A stretch of 49,644 nt of DNA, from contig PBME01000006.1 in assembly GCA_002721975.1 (NCBI GenBank), forward strand, positions 63,519-113,162, written 5' to 3'. The DNA is from Campylobacterota bacterium (GTDB lineage: Bacteria; Babelota; Babeliae; Babelales; Chromulinivoraceae). Position numbers and translations under genes: made by a program. Shown one piece after another: positions 44,331 through 49,644 of the stretch. The number at the start of each line of letters is the position of its first letter. The stretch's first letter is position 1. The notes under the pieces were generated by a model that made no database searches, was not told the origin of the DNA, and saw only the letters and a list, made by a program, of their open reading frames with translations.

Positions 44331-45677
44331 TTATCTGTTAATAATGAATTGCAAAATAGCAGCTAAAGCAAAGCTCACGTACAGTGTTTGAGGCAAAATA
44401 GATAGATTAGGCCTAATCTGCCATTTTCTATAAGCGTATATGCCAATACTGCATGCTGACATTATTCTGATACAGATAATAGGAATTAGCAGCAAGGGCT
44501 GATATGTGTTACTGACTAAGCTGAGAATAATGAATAGAGAGGAAACGCTAATTATATTTATATAGAATAAAACATTAGAAGCGTTTTGAGTTATGTATAA
44601 CTTTTCATATGTTAGCGTTAAATACTCGGTAAACCCTGCAATGATAAATAATAAGATATGATACGTAATTGAAGTTTCTGCAACATTAGCAATTACATGA
44701 GGAATAATAGTAATAGCAAATGTTATAGCAAGCGCATAAAGAAACTGGATATAAGTATTTGTAACTGTTAAGAATACTTCTTTAATTTTGACAAAAGCTT
44801 CTTTTGTCATGTTAGACAACAAAGCTCCGCTTGGAACGCTCACCGATCTATGAAGCAGCATATATAACAGTGTGATAATGTTTGTAAAAAACCTAATAGT
44901 CCCTGCTTGGTGCATACCTAAGTTATAAGCAATAATGAGCATTAAAAAATTTGGAGAAAAAAAGTTCTTGCTTACTTGGTTGATATAGTTATAAATTTGG
45001 TTTTTTGTAATTGTTCTTTTGTACAAATCATGGCAACTATTATCTTTGGACAAGCTATGATAATAGTTTTTTATTATTCTATATAAAAAAACAATCTCTA
45101 AATAAGAAATAATAACCATTGGTATAAATATATTGTGTAACGTAATGTTCTTATTAACTGCGTATGCTCCCCAAAACAAAATGACATATAACAAAATCAT
45201 GGAAACTTGAATTTTTGTAATTTTTTTATTCAGGAATGCTAATTGAGCTAATGTTTCTAAAGAACGTTTAAAGCTTTCTGATACAAAAATCAACAACAAA
45301 TAGGGTAGTAGTCCTAGCGGTATACCTTCTATTAAAAACGATATGATTTTTGGATGGGTTTTTTGTATATATATGGCATATAATAAGCTAGCTACGATTA
45401 TGATTGTTATTAATCGTATAATATATTGAGGAATTAATTTTTTAAAACAAGATTGATTTTTGCTGTATTCAGCAAAATAAGAAAATAAAGAATAGTCAAA
45501 GCCAAAACCTGTTAAGCCAATTATCATGTATATAGTTGCGAACAATGCACCAGATGTTCCATACATACTTTTAGGGATAAAATAAAAAAGAACAACCTGA
45601 TGTGTTAAAAGAATTGCTTTGTATAAAAAAATATTAATAGAATTCCATGTAATTGCTTGGATAAATTTTTTATACAT
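44331..45677 (-). CDS. Polysaccharide flippase-like membrane protein
   Basis: The 448-residue protein has 12-14 hydrophobic helices in two similar halves, in the style of the Wzx/MurJ-type flippases of the MOP superfamily. Hints are the short charged loops, the opening MYKKFIQAITWNSINIFLYKAILLTHQ, and the even spacing of helices. It could move a lipid-linked sugar across the membrane. No glycosyltransferase neighbours exist, so the substrate is open. Transcribed alone. Confidence 0.7.
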   Translation of the reverse strand: MYKKFIQAITWNSINIFLYKAILLTHQVVLFYFIPKSMYGTSGALFATIYMIIGLTGFGFDYSLFSYFAEYSKNQSCFKKLIPQYIIRLITIIIVASLLYAIYIQKTHPKIISFLIEGIPLGLLPYLLLIFVSESFKRSLETLAQLAFLNKKITKIQVSMILLYVILFWGAYAVNKNITLHNIFIPMVIISYLEIVFLYRIIKNYYHSLSKDNSCHDLYKRTITKNQIYNYINQVSKNFFSPNFLMLIIAYNLGMHQAGTIRFFTNIITLLYMLLHRSVSVPSGALLSNMTKEAFVKIKEVFLTVTNTYIQFLYALAITFAITIIPHVIANVAETSITYHILLFIIAGFTEYLTLTYEKLYITQNASNVLFYINIISVSSLFIILSLVSNTYQPLLLIPIICIRIMSACSIGIYAYRKWQIRPNLSILPQTLYVSFALAAILQFIINR

Positions 45678-45836
45678 CTATTATACATTCCTAATTATTA
45701 TTTTGTTTATGGTTTTACAGTATAGGTACAATATTAAAAAAATCATAATTTTTATATAAATTTTTAATACTTGCAATAAATTTTGATCTAAAAACACTTA
45801 ACAAAAAGACTATTTCTTTAATTTCAATTTGTTCTC

Positions 45837-45865
45837 TTTAAAATATACAAATAATTCGATATAAT
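45837..45865 (+). promoter_or_regulatory. Promoter of the CarD-like gene
   Basis: TTTAAA (45837-45842) and TATAAT (45860-45865) are 17 bases apart. The leader of about 65 bases ends in AGGAG before the ATG at 45938. Confidence 0.65.
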
Positions 45866-45937
45866 GGATGCTATCAATACTACGGATGAGTATTTTTTGC
45901 AAGCGAAATATAATTTCTTCGTTTAGGAGAACGAATT

Positions 45938-46498
45938 ATGTTCCAAGTAAACGAAAAAGTTGTATACCCCGGTTACGGAGTTGCAATAATAAGTAAACTG
46001 GTAAAGAGGCACGTTGCTGGTAAAGCAACAAGTTTTTATGAACTCAAGTTTTACGATAAAGATATGGCTGTACTAATTCCTGAAGATCGACTTGAAGTAG
46101 TTGGTATTAGAAGATTGAGTACAGATGTAGATTTGCAAGATATGTTCAAGGTCTTAACTCAGCCGATTGTTCAGCACAAACAAGAAGTTGGTGTTAATAA
46201 TTGGAATCGCAGAAATAAAAAATATCAATTAGGTCTTCGATCTGGAGATCTTTTTAAATTATCTTCAATTTACCGTGATTTATTAACAATTTCTCAAGAA
46301 AAAGAACTTTCTTTTGGGGAAAGAAACTTGCACAGTAAAATTGAATCTATGTTAATCGAAGAAATATCTGCTGTTATGAATATAGATAAAAAAGAAGCTC
46401 TTTCTTATCTTAAAAAATCTGTTGCTTGCTTGACGAAAAAAAGAACGATGGTGAAAAAAACAGAACTATCAAAAGATTTAAAAACTCAAAACTTATAG
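45938..46498 (+). CDS. carD: CarD/CdnL-family transcription regulator
   Basis: CarD-family proteins bind the RNA polymerase beta subunit and stabilise the open complex, often at rRNA promoters. The 186-residue product begins MFQVNEKVVYPGYGVAII, followed by SFYELKFYDKDMAVLIPEDRLEVVGIR, the RNA-polymerase-interacting domain (about 1-62). A helical DNA-binding part follows (about 75-170), with LKSGDL-like RSGDLFKLSSIYRDLL and a Lys-rich tail. The start has AGGAG 8 bases upstream. Single gene with promoter and terminator. Confidence 0.9.
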   Translation: MFQVNEKVVYPGYGVAIISKLVKRHVAGKATSFYELKFYDKDMAVLIPEDRLEVVGIRRLSTDVDLQDMFKVLTQPIVQHKQEVGVNNWNRRNKKYQLGLRSGDLFKLSSIYRDLLTISQEKELSFGERNLHSKIESMLIEEISAVMNIDKKEALSYLKKSVACLTKKRTMVKKTELSKDLKTQNL

Positions 46499-46506
46499 AC
46501 GTATAT

Positions 46507-46542
46507 AATAATGATCCTACTAATTTTGGTAGGATCATTATT
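46507..46542 (+). terminator. Terminator of the CarD-like gene
   Basis: 14-bp perfect arms AATAATGATCCTAC (46507-46520) and its complement (46529-46542), followed by TTTT. Confidence 0.9.
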
Positions 46543-46608
46543 TTTTGCTTGCAAATTCACGCTAATTTTTTTTAAAGTCTCTGGTAAGAAAATAAAAGGA
46601 AGTTAGTT

Positions 46609-47391
46609 ATGAAAAAAATATATACTTTACTTTGTATAGCTCTATGTGTTTACACAAGTCCAACCACTTGTAGCTCTACCAATACTGCAGCAATTCAGAA
46701 AGAAATTTTAAACTTACTTGTCAGTCATAGTTTGTTAAAAGGGGTCAATTTGTCTGTTTCTGATTTAGAAAATGCTTTGCTTGCTTCAGCTGAGGCAAGA
46801 TACCCTGTAGATAGTAATCATTTTAGCTTAGTTTATACGTTACTAAATTACAGCTCGCAATCTGGTGTTGTTATAACTCCTTCAGGGTTAGGAACGGCTG
46901 TTGTAGAGGCTGCAATTTCTTCGCCTCGAGAAGTAATACAACTTCTTTTAAATCATTCGTTACAAAGTAGCATCATGTTAAGTGCTACTGATGTTCAAAA
47001 TGCTTTGAACAATGCAGCAATGAACAGAGATATTTTAACTGATCAACAAATAGAAGTAGTACATTTATTATTAAGATATGCTATTAAAAATAATCTTACA
47101 TTAACAGCAAGTGGCTTGGGCTCAACTCTCAATGAAGCTGCTAGCGCAACTCAGAAAGAAGTAGTGAATATTGTATTAAATTATGCTTTAGATAATAATA
47201 TTTCTATAAATGTTGCTGATATTGAGACAGCTTTAGTAAGTGCTGCTAAAGAGTTAGAGTCACCGTCTAGTGACCAGATTGAAATTATTTATTTATTATT
47301 GCGTTATGCAGTTCGTAGCAATACTACTTTGACAGCTAGCGGCTTAGGTGACGCTGTTATACAATCAGTAACTGTGGTTAATACTCCATAA
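46609..47391 (+). CDS. Exported protein of three 76-residue super-repeats
   Basis: A 260-residue product with a signal peptide (KKIYTLLCIALCVYTSPTTC). The mature part is wholly repetitive: an A unit of 41 residues (starts 32, 108 and 184; opening E-[IV]-[LIV]-x-L-[LV]-x-[SY]) alternates with a B unit of 35 residues (starts 73, 149 and 225; carrying SGLGxxxxEA or SGLGDAV). The period is exactly 76. Helix pairs and the leucine spacing (HLLLRYAIKNN) resemble ankyrin units, but the GLG turn and alternating length are unusual. AGGAAG precedes the ATG. It ends 27 bases before miaA, possibly in the same transcript. Confidence 0.8.
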   Translation: MKKIYTLLCIALCVYTSPTTCSSTNTAAIQKEILNLLVSHSLLKGVNLSVSDLENALLASAEARYPVDSNHFSLVYTLLNYSSQSGVVITPSGLGTAVVEAAISSPREVIQLLLNHSLQSSIMLSATDVQNALNNAAMNRDILTDQQIEVVHLLLRYAIKNNLTLTASGLGSTLNEAASATQKEVVNIVLNYALDNNISINVADIETALVSAAKELESPSSDQIEIIYLLLRYAVRSNTTLTASGLGDAVIQSVTVVNTP

Positions 47392-47418
47392 AAATATATT
47401 TTTTGTTATACTTTTGGT

Positions 47419-48348
47419 ATGAATAAAAAAAATGTTGTTATTATTTCTGGCGCTACCGCTACAGGTAAATCTTCTTTTGCTATTAAATTTGCTCAACAAA
47501 TAAATGGTGAAATAATTAATGCTGATATTGGATCTTTTTATAAACCAATGAGCATTGGGGTAGCCAAACCTAAATGGCAAAATGAGTCAGTTCCTCATCA
47601 TATGTTTGATATTATCGATGAACCTGTTCTGTATTCTATTGCAAAATTCCGTAAAGACTTAGTTTCTTTGTTGCAAGATATTTGGTCTCGTGGGAAAGTG
47701 CCAATCATTACAGGTGGATCAGTTTTTTATATTCAATCATTTTTTTATCAACAACATGAAGTTGTAGGTACTGATGTTCATATTCAAAACCTTGAATCAA
47801 GCAGCCTTGATAGTAAAGATTTATGGAATCAATTGCACAAGATTGATAATCAGCGTGCCAAGGTCATTGATCCGCAAGATCGCTATAGAGTTATACGAGC
47901 GCTAGCAATTTTTCATGCAACAGGCAAAAAGCCTTCTGAGTTTAAGCCTATTTTTAATCCTCTGTCTGATTATTATTTTATTATCTGTGATCGTGATCGC
48001 GATGAATTATATCAAAGAATTGATAGGCGAGTTATTGAGATGATTGATGAAGGTTGGCTTGATGAAGTGAAAAAATTACAAGGTTCGTCATGGGAGCAGT
48101 TTTTGTTGCGCAAAAAAATGATTGGCTATGATGATTTATTGCTTATGTTGCAAGATAAAAAATCTTTATCAAAAACGATTGCTATTATTCAAAAAAAAAC
48201 TCGTAATTATGCTAAAAGACAAATTACCTTTTTAAAAAAAATGCATAATGACCTCTTGATTAAAGGGAGTGATAATTTGGTTACTCTCATCACTCCCGAT
48301 GACAATTCATTGCAACATACTGTTCAACAATATCTCTTAAAAAAATAG
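47419..48348 (+). CDS. miaA: tRNA dimethylallyltransferase
   Basis: MiaA transfers a dimethylallyl group to A37 of tRNAs that read UNN codons. The 309-residue product shows the P-loop SGATATGKSS (9-18), the ADIGSFYKPMSIGVAKP stretch matching ADSxQxYxxxxIGTAKP, PHHMFDI, GGSVFYIQSF and DPQDRYRVIRALAIFHATGKK. Catalytic Asp and Thr are in place (Asp35 of ADIGS, Thr17 region). Ser38 and Phe39 stand where Gln or Met is common, a variation seen in divergent homologues. No ribosome site is evident. Confidence 0.94.
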   Translation: MNKKNVVIISGATATGKSSFAIKFAQQINGEIINADIGSFYKPMSIGVAKPKWQNESVPHHMFDIIDEPVLYSIAKFRKDLVSLLQDIWSRGKVPIITGGSVFYIQSFFYQQHEVVGTDVHIQNLESSSLDSKDLWNQLHKIDNQRAKVIDPQDRYRVIRALAIFHATGKKPSEFKPIFNPLSDYYFIICDRDRDELYQRIDRRVIEMIDEGWLDEVKKLQGSSWEQFLLRKKMIGYDDLLLMLQDKKSLSKTIAIIQKKTRNYAKRQITFLKKMHNDLLIKGSDNLVTLITPDDNSLQHTVQQYLLKK

Positions 48349-48503
48349 TTAAGGTTTTTTACGTAAAGTAAGATACTTTAGCTACAACAGTATGCCATAT
48401 ATAATTGCATTAATTGCTTAGATCGGCTTGACTTTATGCCCTGTTTGTTTATAACTAAGTGCAGTTGATTTTAAAAAAAATTATAAAGGCGTTTGGTTGA
48501 AGT

Positions 48504-49058
48504 ATGATTTCGGAAAAAGATGTCATTTATATAACAAGAAAACAAGCTAGTGTCGCAGTAGCAGCTCTTTCTATATTTTGTATTCTTATTTTTATGGTGG
48601 GTTATTTTTGGGGTAAGCAAAGTGTTCTTGAAGGATTTGGCCAACGCGTTGTTCAAGAGTCAGAAGCTGATCAAGCAAGTTATGTATCAACTATGCAATC
48701 ATTTGCTGAAAAAGTAAAACAAGATAATAATAAGCAAGAAGAATTGCCTCTTCAACAAGATGTTCAATCGGTTGCCAAAAAAGAACCTTCCAAGCAAATA
48801 AAATCTCTAAAAAAACATAGAGCAACGTTACTAGGTTTCGGAACTAAAGCTGCGGCTTTGAGTTTTGTTAATAGATTAAAGAAACAAGGTATATCAGTTG
48901 AAGTAAAGCAAAGATCTAGCAAGTCTGCTGCTGGAAAAGTTAAACATTGGTATCAGGTTGTTACAAAACAGTATGACTCTCAAGATCAATTGCAGGATAT
49001 TATTAACAAAATAAAAAAAGTTGAACGAATCAAAGATAGCGATATAAAAATAGTTTAA
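48504..49058 (+). CDS. Single-pass membrane protein with SPOR-like domain
   Basis: The 184-residue product has a cytoplasmic N-terminus, one membrane helix (about 16-34, AVAALSIFCILIFMVGYFWG), a Gln/Glu/Lys-rich linker, and a C-terminal domain (about 106-184) with the SPOR pattern: HRATLLGFGTKAAALSFVNR, LKKQGISVEVKQR, WYQVVTKQYDSQDQLQDIIN. SPOR domains bind denuded peptidoglycan glycan, commonly at the division site. AAAGGCG lies before the ATG. It runs into the next gene 36 bases on. Confidence 0.8.
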   Translation: MISEKDVIYITRKQASVAVAALSIFCILIFMVGYFWGKQSVLEGFGQRVVQESEADQASYVSTMQSFAEKVKQDNNKQEELPLQQDVQSVAKKEPSKQIKSLKKHRATLLGFGTKAAALSFVNRLKKQGISVEVKQRSSKSAAGKVKHWYQVVTKQYDSQDQLQDIINKIKKVERIKDSDIKIV

Positions 49059-49094
49059 ACAATTTCACTTTTAACCATAACAAGGAACACGCGT

Positions 49095-49644
49095 ATGATG
49101 GGAATAATGCGTAAAATCATCAATACAAATTTATATAAAGCCATTTTATGGATATTTTTATTCATGATGGCTGTTGGAAGCGGCATCCTCATAAATGTAG
49201 GATCAGAAAAAGATTGGTCTATTAAAGTGTATGATGAAACACTTTCACCTACTCGCTTGCACTATATGATTAAGATAGCAAAATTACAAAAAGAAGAGTT
49301 TCGTCAAAAAGGTATAGTTCTTGCAGGAAAGAAACCTGAAAAAGATGCTGTAATGGGAGGAGTAGCAAACCTGTTAAGTCAACATGCTATGAACGTTTTA
49401 CGATTAAGCGTTCCAGAATATATTGTAAAAAAATCTTTAGACCAAACGTTTGGTCAGCTTCCGCCATACTTTTTTACACCTAGTGGCGAATTAAATGAAG
49501 AAGTTTTAACTAAAATCATTGCGCCTCAAACATTTGAAGAATTTATTGATGGTGTAAGTTTGGATGCAAAAAATGGTATATTTAATGCCATTGTTGATTT
49601 AAGTATCTATACACCTACGTTTGAATTAGAAACGCAATATAATA
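49095..49644 (+). CDS. PpiD/SurA-like envelope folding protein, N-terminal part
   Basis: From ATG 49095 (AGGA 8 bases upstream) the frame stays open to the window end (183 codons, 3' end cut). The product opens MMGIMRKIINTNLYKAILWI with a membrane anchor (about 12-33), then a domain with YDETLSPTRLHYMIKIAK and QTFGQLPPYFFTPSGELN, which fits the N-terminal chaperone region of membrane-anchored PpiD-type proteins. The PPIase domain, if any, lies beyond the edge. With the SPOR-domain gene it may form an envelope operon. Confidence 0.7.
   Translation, partial: MMGIMRKIINTNLYKAILWIFLFMMAVGSGILINVGSEKDWSIKVYDETLSPTRLHYMIKIAKLQKEEFRQKGIVLAGKKPEKDAVMGGVANLLSQHAMNVLRLSVPEYIVKKSLDQTFGQLPPYFFTPSGELNEEVLTKIIAPQTFEEFIDGVSLDAKNGIFNAIVDLSIYTPTFELETQYN

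Noticed and set aside
1-49644. CRISPR, insertion sequence, prophage or toxin-antitoxin modules
   Set aside because: No repeat-spacer array, transposase, terminal repeats, phage gene or paired small genes of that type were found on either strand.

Overview
The window is AT-rich DNA, densely packed with genes on both strands. It looks like a small-genome, host-dependent bacterium. Housekeeping genes (uvrA, mutS, rplU, a K+ channel pair, glycyl-tRNA synthetase, ychF, dnaK, a CarD-family regulator, miaA) are scattered singly or in pairs among many short genes. Those short genes encode signal-peptide proteins with no recognisable family, ankyrin-repeat proteins and one ankyrin-RING protein. This mix fits Candidatus Dependentiae (TM6/Babeliae) or another protist-associated lineage. 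That placement is inference: the window has no rRNA, and the lineage was not tested.

Layout. 1-5.4 kb: two paralogous exported glycosidase-like proteins (the first cut by the window edge) with unknown exported proteins between and after them. 5.5-7 kb: a three-gene membrane-protein operon, then tRNA-Pro and tRNA-His on the minus strand behind a clear promoter. 7.3-9.8 kb: a shortened uvrA. 9.8-15.2 kb: ankyrin and exported proteins, including an ankyrin gene interrupted by one in-frame TAA and an ankyrin protein ending in a RING-like Cys8 domain. 15.3-17.9 kb: mutS. 18-20.6 kb: exported proteins, one with histidine-rich 18-residue repeats, and rplU. 20.7-23.8 kb: a minus-strand operon with a Trk/Ktr potassium channel, its RCK regulator and a DMT-like transporter. 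24-27 kb: a helical-repeat exported protein, a DUF421/YetF-like membrane protein and glycyl-tRNA synthetase. 27.3-35 kb: an island of exported orphans around an HtrA-like protease, including a pseudogene with two frameshifts and a gene with an eroded 3' repeat. 35-37.4 kb: ychF with two short MscS-type channels. 38.2-40.9 kb: a MEMO1-AMMECR1 fusion, also interrupted by one in-frame TAA, and two exported proteins. 41-43.3 kb: a possible 40-residue membrane microprotein and dnaK. 43.4-45.7 kb: a GC-rich structured island, a His/Lys-rich exported protein and a flippase-like protein. 45.9-49.6 kb: CarD-like regulator, a protein made of three 76-residue super-repeats, miaA, a SPOR-domain protein and the start of a PpiD/SurA-like chaperone.

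How it fits together. Most accessory genes stand alone with their own promoter and a strong hairpin terminator, as in a collection of independently expressed secreted or surface proteins. The clear operons are 5502-6687, 11686-15222, 23776-20700, 37356-35092 and 38229-40318. Broken accessory genes (two in-frame TAA codons, two frameshifts in one gene, one eroded repeat, one ankyrin remnant) point to ongoing turnover. Housekeeping genes are intact except for an internally shortened UvrA. No insertion sequence, phage module, CRISPR array or replication origin was seen.
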